Source: Hydractinia symbiolongicarpus (taxonomy: Eukaryota; Cnidaria; Hydrozoa; Anthoathecata; Hydractiniidae). Taken from it: a stretch of 64,000 nt of DNA. Positions 46,401-56,943 of this stretch are shown here, piece after piece. Within the stretch, counting starts at the first letter, position 1, and the number at the start of each line of letters is the position of its first letter. The stretch spans positions 2,739,001 to 2,803,000 of the forward strand of contig NC_079888.1 of NCBI RefSeq assembly GCF_029227915.1, in the 5' to 3' direction. Position numbers and translations under genes: made by a program. The notes beneath the pieces are model-generated. The model searched no databases. It had not been told where the DNA came from and saw only the letters and a list, made by a program, of their open reading frames with translations.

Positions 46401-49400
46401 ATGTCTTACCTTATTTGTAGTTGGACACCACATTCATTGCTGCAATACTTTGACGCTTGTCGTGCCGCATTAACACATCCTGGGCCCAGACATTGTCGAG
46501 GTGGACTTCCCTTTTCTTTTTCTTTTCTAGAAGATCTTGTTGTTCTGTTTGTACTAAACCTTTCTAATGGTTGCAGTTTATTTGTAAAGTTTCTACGGTT
46601 CTCTTTTTCTTTTTCCCTTTTCGGAGCAAATGCTGGTTTTGACACAGTGCTAGGATGGTTTTTGCTTTTACTTTTAGGCAAGCTCTAGAAAAAAATTAAT
46701 TTTGGACTTTGTTTGTGGTATTTCACATATTTTGTGGTATTGTGCTTTGGGTTGGCTGCATTGTCACTTATCCTTTGTATCAACACGCAAACTGTGTCTT
46801 TCTGTCTGTGATTATATTTTCTACAATGTTCTTTCAAAGCAGCTACAAAACATCCTCTATTTAAATTTTCGGTAAATGTTTTACGATTTTATTTAGCCAA
46901 AACAAATCATGTGATAAAATAACGTTATCTCATTAGCTGGGAATTTATTATTATTATTTAGTTATTAATTAAAGTAGGAAAAAGCCAATAGGAAAAATCA
47001 ATTAATCAGTGTTATTGTTGTTTTATAGATTTCGTTTAAAACAATTTTTTTTGCAGTCTTTCAAATCAAATTATTAAACCTTTTGTAATAAAGAAGCTTT
47101 AAACTTAAAAAAAGAATGAAGTACATTCTTCCATGGGTTTCACATAACAAGTAATCAAATTAATACCCAATATGTTGTCATTCTCTGATAGTTAAAGAAA
47201 ATGGAGCACAGAGAAGAAGCTGTTCAGAAATAGTTGAATTAAAATTTTTTGAACACTTTACACTTGAGCTTTTCAAATAATATAACATGCATTTTTATTT
47301 ATTTCACTTGAAAAAAATCATCTTGTTCATTTTCTTTTTCTAAGTAGTATTTTGTTTGATTAGACATGTCATATTTAATTTTTAAATTAATATATATGTA
47401 TCCCAAATTTGTATCAGACAGAGACCAATGCAAACAAGATGCAGGCGCTGCATAAACTATCTCGCTATTAAAAATGCACAACTATGAAACATCCACAATG
47501 CGACCCAATTCTACAATTTCTGCTAACAAAAATACAGCCTATCATCCGTGGTTAAAAGTCGCGCGATTGAAACGTTTATGGTCTTAAACGGCATTTAGGT
47601 GACAAAGAATCAAAATTTTGATGTCACCATCATGTTAGCATACTTTTTTTGTTATCTGTGCCAAATTTTGTCGAAAATAAAGTAGTTTTAATTTCGGACC
47701 AATTTTGGCCTAAAATGACATTTAGGTGACAAAAATCGAAATTTTAATGTCACCATCATGTTCAGCATACGTTTTTTGTTAACTTTGCCAAATTTTGTCT
47801 AAAATAAAGTAGTTTTAATTTTTGGACCAATTTTGGCCTAAAATGACATTTAGGTGACAAAAATCAAAATTATGATGTCACTATTATGTTCAGCATACCT
47901 TTTTGCAATTGACCATTTGGGACATTTAGTTAGTTACGAGTTGGAAACCTATCCTCGGGGGCGAGATAGTAAAAAAAAAAAAAAAAAAGTAAAAATAGTT
48001 ACCAAGATGAGATTTGAACACACGACTACTCCCGTGTTGGTGCTCAGAGAGCCAAAAATTTCCATTTTGGGACGGACAGCTGTATTTGAATACTCCTTGC
48101 AGGCGAGATAGTAATAAGATTATTCTTATATCATAAGTTAATGTAATTCGCATTGGTGTGAACCTAGCTGAACCTAGTATGGTCTTGAGAGCAACCACTT
48201 TTTAATAATTGTATTCATCTAAATATCCAGGAATCTCATTGTATCCAAAATGTTAAACGTACCCTGCTGCCACTTGCTCTTTTTACTTTTAAAGCCTTCT
48301 TTTTCACAACTTCTGTTGTTGAATTATCACTAGACTGACTGTTTGGTAGTTGTGGAGGTGCTCCATACATGGAATAACAATGATCAGACATGTACTGTTG
48401 TTGTGTGGCCTACAAAATAACAATATTTATTAGACTATTAAATGTTTGAGTTACTACTGAAGAAAATATTGGCAGAGATAGAAAATATCACAGCCTTAAG
48501 ATGTGTAATAAAAAATATTAACAAAAAACACTGTATCTCAAACATGGGTTTCACAAAACTGCATCAGAAGACGTTCATAGAGTTATGCAATGTTGCCACC
48601 AACAGACGTAAAAACATTTCAAACTGTTGCTCTAAAAGTATACATACCTGCTGAGAATGTGATTCTTCCTCACTGATAGCTTCAAGCAAACTGCTTATGC
48701 TTGGTTTGACAGATGTTGTGAATTTGCTTGTTGTATCTTGTGCGTCCTGAAATTTGTATTTTCATTTATTTTTGTGTGTTATTTCAATTACATAAATTAT
48801 TATATACATGATTTTTACTACATGAGTTATAATAGGTGAGTTACAAGATCTTCTGGATTCTGTGCGTGCATTCTAGTAGGTGAACAAGTAGAACCACATA
48901 GAAGGAAATGTGTTTCGTCTTATGTAAAGTTGTCTGTACTTTACACTTATTTAAACAAAAAAATGCTCTTACACCTATTGTTGATCTTGTGTACTGATGC
49001 TCTGTTTTGATGGAAGTAACAATATCTTCTTGTGTTCGTTTTACTTTTTCAGGAAAATTTTTCATCATTGCAATCTCAGATTCCTGCAAATATAAAAATT
49101 AGCATGCCTATAAACTCATCTTAAAGCTGCTTTGCATTAAAGCGTTCATGGAATCAGCTTCTGGCATCATACATAATATTACAATAAAGATGGCAGCATT
49201 TTCTCATTATTTGTTGTTTGTTACAAGAAATTGTCTGTCCATAAACGGATGGAACTTGAATTTAAAAAGCTGCTAAAAACGTCTAATATAAAGTGGCCTT
49301 TGAGTTAACAGACTGAATAAAAGATTAAACTACAAAGTTTGCATATCTTAAACTCTTTCTTTTCTAAGCATACGGTTTAATTTTTTGAGCTTCCATATAA

Positions 49401-51903
49401 GGGAAACTAAAACAGTTCAGATCAGACTGGAAAATTATTTATATACACCAAAAATGGACAAAAATTATGATGACCTGAACTCTTAAAATGTGATAATTGT
49501 TCCTGATGTCACAACCTTTTCTTGTGTTTATGTCTACATTTAAATTTTGCAACACATTTGAAACACTATCAATGTTTGCCATTATTGTTGTGTTACTGAA
49601 GAAATGACATCATCAAATTGATATTTGCCCCTTCGAAATGCCACTCCTGTTCAAACATTAGGCTTAAATTTAATGAAGCAAGTTTTAGAGATTCTTAAGT
49701 CTTGGCATGCAGGGAAAAAATAATACATTATAACAATGAACTCATGGATTCCAACTCAAAGTTTAAAATGATTGTTATATAAGTTGCTTGGAAATATTTT
49801 TTATTTTTAGCAAAACTCAGCAATACAAAAATTCATGCAAGATGTGGTAGTTACATGAATATTTTAAGTTTTTTAACTTAATTTTTCTACTTTCTTTCCA
49901 CTTGTGAAAGTATAAAAGCATGTTTTTGCCTTATTCAGTATTGATTTGATTAGTTCAACCTTTGCAACAACAATAAAATAAAAATCAACCTCTACACTAC
50001 AAGTCATAATTTTTTTAACAAGAAAGTATCATATGCAAGCAAAACACGAGAAAAATATCACTGGCAAAATCCTAAATGCCCTTGATGATCAATAATCTAT
50101 ATAGATGATCTAACAGGTAACATTTCATGTGCACATCTTTTTAGCATTGAAATCAGGCTGGACAGGCAAGGAAAAGCTATTCACATTACACTAATCTAAA
50201 ACAGAATCAATAAAAAACTTACTCTTTTTCTCACACGCGATAACAAATGACACTGTCGCTTCCTGCACTTTTGACGTAATTTCCCAGGTCCACCAAACTT
50301 TTTCATATCCTTATACACAGAAGTCAAATATTAGATAATGACAGGTAACAACAAAAGGAATACCTTATATAACCGATGAGATACTTGCATACCTTACAGA
50401 AATCACATCTACTACAGTCCTCTTTTCGAACACATGCTGGACATTCACCACACTGTCTTGATTTTCTTTTCTGAAAGAAGATTTATATTTGACATTTATT
50501 ATTTTTATTTGATTTTTTTTGTTGGGCCTACATTATGTATATAATCCTTGAAACATACATCTATCTGAATCAAGTTTTTGCAGTCTTAAAAAGTTGCAAA
50601 ATGTTTATTTTTCACTTTTTCTAGGTGGCTGGAAAACACATTTACAAAAATTTACATTTACAAAAAATAAACAAACTATTAAGAACCCTTTAACATAAAT
50701 TGAAATTTATGTTCTATTTTATTTTTTAGCAATGTAAACAATAGAAGTTTGGCTTGAAAAGACATCAGTTTGTGATATGTCAGAAAACTTGAGAGACGAA
50801 AGAATGTCAGATCAGATTTTAAAATATATGACTGACCATTGTTCTGTTTTAGTTGAATTATTAAAAAAGATTTCAAAGGCTATGTTAATTGACCCCACTT
50901 GAGTGAGTACAACAACCTGAGATGCACAACTTTAGAGGACCTTTTCAATTGGAAATTCTAAATTGAGCCAAGACCCATATCAATTTTTCAGAGAATGGCA
51001 GTGAAGCAGGAAGATCTTGACCTTTAAAAAAGGAATGATATGAGAATGGTTAGTTGGATGTGTTATGCCAGTCTGAGGGACAGAAAGAGTTCAGATGAGC
51101 TAAGAAGCAGGCTAAGTATCCGTAGAATTAAAGATGTTATCCAGATAAAAAGATTGAATTGGCTGGGGCACTTGGAAAGAATGGAGGAGATTAATTGGGT
51201 AAGAAAGTGTAGAGACTTGATAAGTTCCTGGAGAAAAGCCCAGAGGCAGACTGAGAAAGACTTGGCAGGATGTTATAAGGACAGACTTGATACAGAGGAA
51301 GTTGAGTTTATATCTAACAGTCTAGATCAGATTGGAAGAGGGTCATTAATATCCCCGTCCAACCCATGCAAACATTGAAAACGGGCGTTAAGCCGAGAAT
51401 GATGATGATGTGGTATGGGTGAGAAACGTTAAAAATGTGCTAGTCACAGTCTTTGTAATACCTGTTTAGGGTGTTGAACCTAACCAAATAACCTACGATT
51501 CTAAGTCTGTTGTGTCAAAAATTTACTGTTACTTAAAGATGACATCATATAAATGATATGATATGATATGACATCATAAAAATTTTAAAAAAAGACTTGT
51601 TAAGCTCCATCATTTTATACCTCAGGTTTTCCTTTAATAAGATCAGGTTTTTACATAAAACGAAATATGGCGTGTGGCCTTGTGGTTATGGAGTTCGCTT
51701 CGTAATCACAAGGTCCGTGGTTCGGTCCACAGCGCGGGCATGTTTAGCAATTGCCTTTACCACAGCTACGGGTCAACCCATGGCATGTGAGGGAAATTGG
51801 GTAGGTATTGCCGGTGTATACTTAATTTATACATTCAGAACACAGGACCCACATTGATAACAGTGTTTCCAACACTGAAGTGGCTATCCTTTATAAATAT
51901 TCG

Positions 51904-51936
<33 letters not shown>

Positions 51937-53649
51937 GACATGTTCATTTTTTTACAACATGGAAAAATTAAATTACAGCATAGAAATTTCTTATTATATG
52001 GATTTTTTGACATGCTATATAAAAAATCTATAGCACATTAAGAAATGTTTAATTACAGCATAGAATTATTGCTTCAAGCTTCAATAATATACACTAATAT
52101 GTAGCGTATTTAGGACAATTTTTTATCAGTATCTTAACTCCCAAAACATATCACATTTCTTTCTATTGTGTTATCAAACGTGTTTCTCCAGCCCAACATT
52201 TAAAAATACTTACCTGCTGTTGCTTATCCTTGTCTTCATCATCCATGTTTCGTTCTTTCTTTTTCTTGTAAACGATCTGTAAATCACTTTTTTCGTCTAA
52301 AAATTATAGAGGATCATAAAAGGCATACATTAGACAAGAATTAGCGTAATTAAAATTAGAAGTCTATATACTGGTTGTAAGTCTGTGGTAGTCCACAACA
52401 ATCCACCTTTTGAGAAATTCCACAAAATTCACCCGTCACTTACCCGCATCTACCATCTTTGACTCACAGATAAAAAGTTGGGTATCATAATATAGATATA
52501 TCCAAAAAAAATTTATCAACATAAAACATCTTTGTTTAAACATACCTAAACATCTTTGACAATACCACTCCTTAATTTTTTTTGCAGCTCGTTTGTTTTC
52601 AACACCCACACAGTCGCCATGAAACCACTCCATACAGTTATCACATGCACTAAAAGGATGCATAAGATTCTGCTAAGAAGTATATAGCTTTAGTATCCCA
52701 AATTATGTCTAAACAATTTTGCAAGAATTTGTTTTTTTCTAATTAAGTGCATAAAAAACAATATAAGGGCATGAAATTTCCTAAACACAAAAATGTAAAA
52801 AATTGTGAAAAAAATTCTCCTACATATTTGCAGAAATTAACACAAACACAATATTATTTTTGCTAAATCAGAATTCCTATTCCTAACATTCGAAACAGTA
52901 TATTTCCTTTTATAGTAACATTATTGTATTTACTTCCAAAGATAACTTCTTAAGATAATTTCTTCCTAAAAACTAGAAATGAAATTTTAAAAAACTTTTT
53001 ATTGCATCAGGCAAAACTATATTTACTGCACGTTGTTTGAAGTGTTCTTTAAAAATTGTAACAACAAATTTGATAGGACCTGGCCATATTTATTTCAGTG
53101 AAAAAAAATTATAATAGAATTTCAATAAATTTTCCATTAATTTACTGATGAAAGAAAATAATTAATTTGGCATACAATGCTTGAAGAGTTTCAAGAAAGG
53201 TCAGTTTGCAGAATATAGGTAAATTTTGCACAATAATGTGATTATATGAAATAAATAGGAATTATTGTTTCCACTTACATCATAAACCTATCAATGTCAG
53301 GTGTTCTGCATATACAAAAAATTTCTTCCTCGTCCTCGTCCTCATCTTCCTCTTTTTTACAATCATCTTTTTGGTTGTTGTTTCTACTTTCTTCTTTCGG
53401 CTGAGCAGAATTATCATTTGCTTTTGCACCAATCAAGATGTCAACTGTATCTCCTTTGGTTTCTAGGCTTGATGTTGTAGTCATGCTAATTTGATCAGAC
53501 TGTTCTGCTGAGTCATTTCCATCCAAGGAACTTTCATTTGCTGCATGCACACTCTGACCTTTTTCAACAGAATTACTTAGGGATACTTGTCCTCCAGCAA
53601 TGCCTTCCAAACACTGGCTAAGTTTTTCTTGATGAAAAGATCCATCCAT
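40450..53649 (-). CDS. CXXC1: CXXC-type zinc finger protein 1 (CFP1), complete, 16 coding exons
   Basis: Subunit of the SET1/COMPASS H3K4 methyltransferase; it binds unmethylated CpG in the nucleus. Exons: 53,279-53,649; 52,546-52,649; 52,214-52,296; 50,393-50,470; 50,223-50,309; 48,973-49,083; 48,648-48,746; 48,263-48,409; 46,410-46,684; 45,763-45,871; 45,407-45,502; 44,203-44,319; 43,648-43,691; 43,455-43,545; 42,223-42,375; 40,450-40,734. All phases close to 749 codons plus stop. The acidic N-terminus (EDEDEDEEE) precedes a PHD finger (~111-158; FCICRTPDID, CDNCMEWFHGDC). The CXXC finger is split over exons 4-5 (~187-241; CGECPAC, CSRCDFC, KFGG, CRKRQC). The C-terminal CFP1 domain has CLGPGC...SKYCSNECG, YCVSCGVPLAPR, TYCKRLKVMCPEH and VCGCPLV. 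Exon 13 (44 nt) is the least certain. The start is the first ATG of an open exon; a non-coding 5' exon is possible. Confidence 0.93.
42376..43454. other. CXXC1 intron 14 with GCGC-rich MITE-like fragments
   Basis: AGCGCT/AAGCGCC words recur at about 42,510, 42,690-42,745 and 42,895; similar words also occur at about 42,030-42,050 in intron 15. They suggest remnants of a small inverted-repeat element, but I could not define ends. Confidence 0.3.
47590..47900. repeat. 127-bp tandem repeat in CXXC1 intron 8
   Basis: Units starting GCATTTAGGTGACAAA or ACATTTAGGTGACAAA lie at about 47,591, 47,718 and 47,845, a spacing of 127 bp. Each carries ATGTCACCATCATGTT-type and AAAATAAAGTAGTTTTAATT segments. 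The third unit is partial. Confidence 0.8.
47961..48114 (-). mobile_element. Short tRNA-like SINE insertion with 12-bp target duplication
   Basis: GCGAGATAGTAA at 47,961-47,972 is repeated exactly at 48,103-48,114 and flanks a ~130-bp insert. On the minus strand the insert has an A-box-like TGGCTCTCTGAG and a B-box-like GTGTTCAAATCTC, followed by a T-rich tail. The duplication shows retroposition into CXXC1 intron 8, in the same orientation as the gene. Confidence 0.6.
51012..51410 (+). mobile_element. 3' end of a non-LTR retrotransposon (LINE)
   Basis: The plus-strand frame 51,040-51,378 encodes the conserved tail of LINE polyproteins: MRMVSWMCYASLRDRKSSDE, then IQIKRLNWLGHLERM and the terminal SNPCKH. 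It ends in a TGATGATGATG tail. Only this tail is present, so it is a 5'-truncated insertion, antisense within CXXC1 intron 3. Confidence 0.8.
51668..51936 (+). mobile_element. tRNA-derived SINE, full-length, (AAT)n tail
   Basis: GTGGCCTTGTGGTTATGG (A box region), GTGGTTCGGTCCAC (B box region), the shared body and an (AAT)~11 tail. It sits antisense in CXXC1 intron 3, about 260 bp beyond the LINE tail. Confidence 0.85.
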
Positions 53650-55307
53650 ATTTTTATAATCTATTAAACAAATATAGATCTTGATTTACATAGTTTTCCT
53701 TGCATAAGATATTTCTACAATAATCTACTGGTATAATACATCTTAGCATTTTAAATGTCAGGCCTACATAATTGGCATCTGGTACACTCACGTGGAGACC
53801 ATCACATTTATCTGACCTGACCATCAGCTTTTAACGTTTTAAAAATTACATTCAGAATAAATTTATTAATTGTATATAATTAGAAAAAAAAAAGAATATT
53901 TACCGAATACATTTTTTCTGTTAAGACAACCCTCACTTAATTAGTTCTACGAACAGACAGACCAACTGAAAACAAAACAAAAAAAAAATAACATCAAGCA
54001 AAAAGCTTTAAATAAAAAAATTGAAAAAAACAACACGTTTTTTTCATCCCATCTCGTGAAAATATGAGCATAGAAGATAATCAACGATGTAATTTTTTTC
54101 AGTTGAATGTCAATCTACAATTATACTAAACAGGGTGAATAAGTAAAGTTACTTTAGGACCACCATTGGTAAGGCCAATGGAAGTTGATTCTTTGTTCAT
54201 GGTAATTTGTTTTGATGAAGCTACAATGCGCAATGCGCTAATTTTGTAATTACCAAAAATAACTATAGATGGATAAAGATTAGCTACTTTTGCTACAATA
54301 TAATACAAGTGAGAAACAAGACAGATTATTGTCGTAACACCCTCCTTCATTATGTTTAACGTAATGTTAAACGTTATGTTTAGTGTAATGTCAATTTTTG
54401 AGCATGCAATGTTTTTATTTTTTCATTTTGACAGCTAGTCATTTTAATAATTCAAAACAAGAAAAAAATTTATCTAAACATTTTTTCAGTTAGACAAATT
54501 ATTATTTTTTTCTTCGCAACAAAAACTATTAACTGCGTGCACGATGTGAAAATAAATAGAAAAATATGCTTGTTGTAACACCCTTCTCCGTTGTTTTTTA
54601 TTATTTTGTTGTTGTTGTTGTTCCGACCATACATTCTCAATAAAATTATTTTTATTTCCCTGACCAATCGACAGTACCATCGACTTCATCCGTAGAACAA
54701 CTAATTAAGTTGAAGTGGCCTATAACTTTGCAGCATAGAAGTCTTCTTTTATCATAATTACAAAAATATTTTTCTACTGGGGTGCTTCATTTTATAATGA
54801 TAAGATCTTATGGTTCCTTTTTGTTACTTAAAGACGTCAGATAATTTTGGAAACAAAAGCTTTTATATATAGTATCACAATTTGATGCTTTTACCTTTTA
54901 TCTAAATCTTCTAAATCTTTTACTGCACTAATTTGTTACAATCACAGATGTTATTATAATTTCATTATAGCAAAAACCAAAAAATGAATTATCTAAAATT
55001 TAAAAATACACTAGAATAAAATAGACATGTGTCACTTTTACTATATGAATTTATACCAAACACAAAAAACCAATTAACATTTGAAAATTTTTGAATTTCT
55101 GAGAAGAAATTTTCACAAGTTGAAACTGAAAACCACAATTTGCTGAACAAATTTTTGCAAATCAGGAACTATTGGTAACATTTGCAAAATTAGGGCAAAA
55201 TTTCAAGTCACAAAAATTTCTTTCCTTCAGGTAGTATGGAAACAATAGTAATTTATTAGGATACAAAAAACTGACAATCTAAATTACGTAATTCAATATA
55301 TCATAAT
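53650..55307. other. Intergenic between CXXC1 start and ALG1 end
   Basis: Both neighbours are on the minus strand, so this holds the CXXC1 promoter and the ALG1 3' UTR. The frame at 54,126-54,350 and the GTT-repeat stretch near 54,608 show no recognisable domain. No TATA box stands out. Confidence 0.45.
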
Positions 55308-56690
55308 TTAATTTCTAGATATCATCGGTAAAACAACATTCTTCCAATTTTCATGCCATCTTACATTTTGAAATGTAATCAGATTATTTCGAAAATGCTG
55401 TAACTTTTCAGTATGATCTGGGAAACCACACAAAATTTCGACAAGTTGATCGGCTAACTCATTTGATGATTGGAAAGTTAATCCATTGACACCATGCTCT
55501 ACTAACTCATGAAGGCAGCTAAAATTTACGGCACAAACTGGAAGCCTACATCCAAACATATCAACAACTTTCATTGGTAGGTCCAGACCAGACGAAGATG
55601 TATGCAGACAAATGCCAAGATCTCCACTACCAATAATTTTAGGATAATCTTCGGGAGACAGCCATGGCGTTAAAATAGTAATATTAGCAAAATCCATCTG
55701 TTGTATGAGTTCTTGGTAAAAGCTTTTCAAAGGACCTTTTCCAGTTATAATGCAAATAAGTTTCGGCAAATTAGGCTGTGTTTTCTTTTTTCTTTCGTAA
55801 ATTTCAAGTGCATTTAACAGAATCCCAAAATCTTCATCTTCAGTCCAGCTGGTACTACTTATTAAAATAGCAGGCCGATCTTGTTTAAGCCCCGTTCCAT
55901 TTTTTTCTGTGATAACGGTACATTGGTCACTATCTTGAAATTCCTTGTACCCTTCCGTAACAAGTTTTAAAAAAAGTTTATGTTTTTCTTTGGTACTAGT
56001 TTCATTAAAATGTTCAGGAGGTCTGTCATACAAAACTTCTGCACCAATATGCCATTTTAATTTCAAATCAGCTTTCATTGACTTAGTGACGCAAATATTT
56101 TTGTCAGCAAGAAATCCAAAGAATCCTTCATACCATTTTGCAAAACGTACCAACATATGTTTTTCTTGCTTTATATTGAGATTCAAAATAGAATAGGCAT
56201 AATTATGCCAGTCAATAACTAAATCACTGCCTTTTATACAAGTCATTAACCATACAATACTTAATGTTGGAATGGATGGAGGATTTTGTACCAGAAAATG
56301 TCCAGGTTTTTCAACAATAAAGAGAAGTGTAAAAAATAATTGGAAACTCTGATACAATGCTTTCAAAACATAGTTAACCACACCTGGCATCCACATAAAT
56401 TTCTCCCATGGTCTGTTTAGTTGGACAAATGAAACTTTGTCGTTGTCACGAAGAGATTTGATCGGAGTTGATCCGTAAAACCCAAGAATCTTGACCTTAA
56501 AATTTTCTTTCAAATAAGACACAGCATGGTACTGCATTCTAGGACTTCTTCCAATATCCCCTAAGACCACTATGCAGACAGTATCTTTCTTCTTATTTAT
56601 ACGGTAAAGCAAACCAACAATAAATAGTAAAGACAAGAAGGTCTGTATTAACGCTATTGCGCTTATTAGTCCAAACAAAAACATCGCCAT
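55308..56690 (-). CDS. ALG1: Chitobiosyldiphosphodolichol beta-mannosyltransferase (ALG1), intronless
   Basis: Adds the first mannose, from GDP-mannose, to GlcNAc2-PP-dolichol on the cytosolic face of the ER, an early step of N-glycan precursor synthesis (GT33 family). The 460-residue product, close to the usual ~460, starts with a hydrophobic N-terminal anchor (MAMFLFGLISAIALIQTFLS). It shows the family signatures GDIGRSPRMQYHA, DWHNYAYSIL and, near the C-terminus, GLDLPMKVVDMFGCRLPVCA. The chosen start is the first ATG of the frame (56,688-56,690); the frame is open slightly further up without an ATG. It has no introns, unlike the densely split genes on both sides. It is intact, with no frameshift. 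Confidence 0.93.
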   Translation of the reverse strand: MAMFLFGLISAIALIQTFLSLLFIVGLLYRINKKKDTVCIVVLGDIGRSPRMQYHAVSYLKENFKVKILGFYGSTPIKSLRDNDKVSFVQLNRPWEKFMWMPGVVNYVLKALYQSFQLFFTLLFIVEKPGHFLVQNPPSIPTLSIVWLMTCIKGSDLVIDWHNYAYSILNLNIKQEKHMLVRFAKWYEGFFGFLADKNICVTKSMKADLKLKWHIGAEVLYDRPPEHFNETSTKEKHKLFLKLVTEGYKEFQDSDQCTVITEKNGTGLKQDRPAILISSTSWTEDEDFGILLNALEIYERKKKTQPNLPKLICIITGKGPLKSFYQELIQQMDFANITILTPWLSPEDYPKIIGSGDLGICLHTSSSGLDLPMKVVDMFGCRLPVCAVNFSCLHELVEHGVNGLTFQSSNELADQLVEILCGFPDHTEKLQHFRNNLITFQNVRWHENWKNVVLPMISRN

Positions 56691-56943
56691 CTTGACGTTA
56701 AGAACTAAATGTACGACTTTAGGTGACTTTTCGTTAAGTACGGAACAAAACGAGATCAAATTAGATATTTTGTACTAAAATTAAGTAAACCTATGACTAC
56801 TTTGGTTTAAGGCTTTTTTCCATATTCTGAAATACAAACCCTGGGTTTGTAAGGACGTGTCATTTATCGAAGAAAATCTGCAAAGAGCGAAAGGTTACGA
56901 CTATTTCCCTGATAAAGTTAGACATTGTGTGCTATTATACGCT
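56691..56943. promoter_or_regulatory. Shared divergent promoter of ALG1 and COPG
   Basis: Only 253 bp separate the two start codons, which point away from each other. There is no clear TATA box. A GACGTGTCA (56,854-56,862) resembles the XBP1/UPRE core, and a TTGACGTTA is next to the ALG1 ATG. Regulatory meaning is inferred. Confidence 0.5.

Noticed and set aside
46386-46688. Plus-strand frame opposite CXXC1 exon 9
   Set aside because: The minus strand carries the conserved CFP1 cysteine motif with matching splice phases, so the plus-strand frame is a shadow.
54126-54350. Small minus-strand gene upstream of CXXC1
   Set aside because: No recognisable family, no splice-supported extension and ordinary AT-rich composition. 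Not supported beyond an open frame.
56691-56759. Longer ALG1 N-terminus
   Set aside because: The frame is open upstream but has no ATG. The ATG at 56,688-56,690 is followed directly by the expected membrane anchor and gives the usual length.
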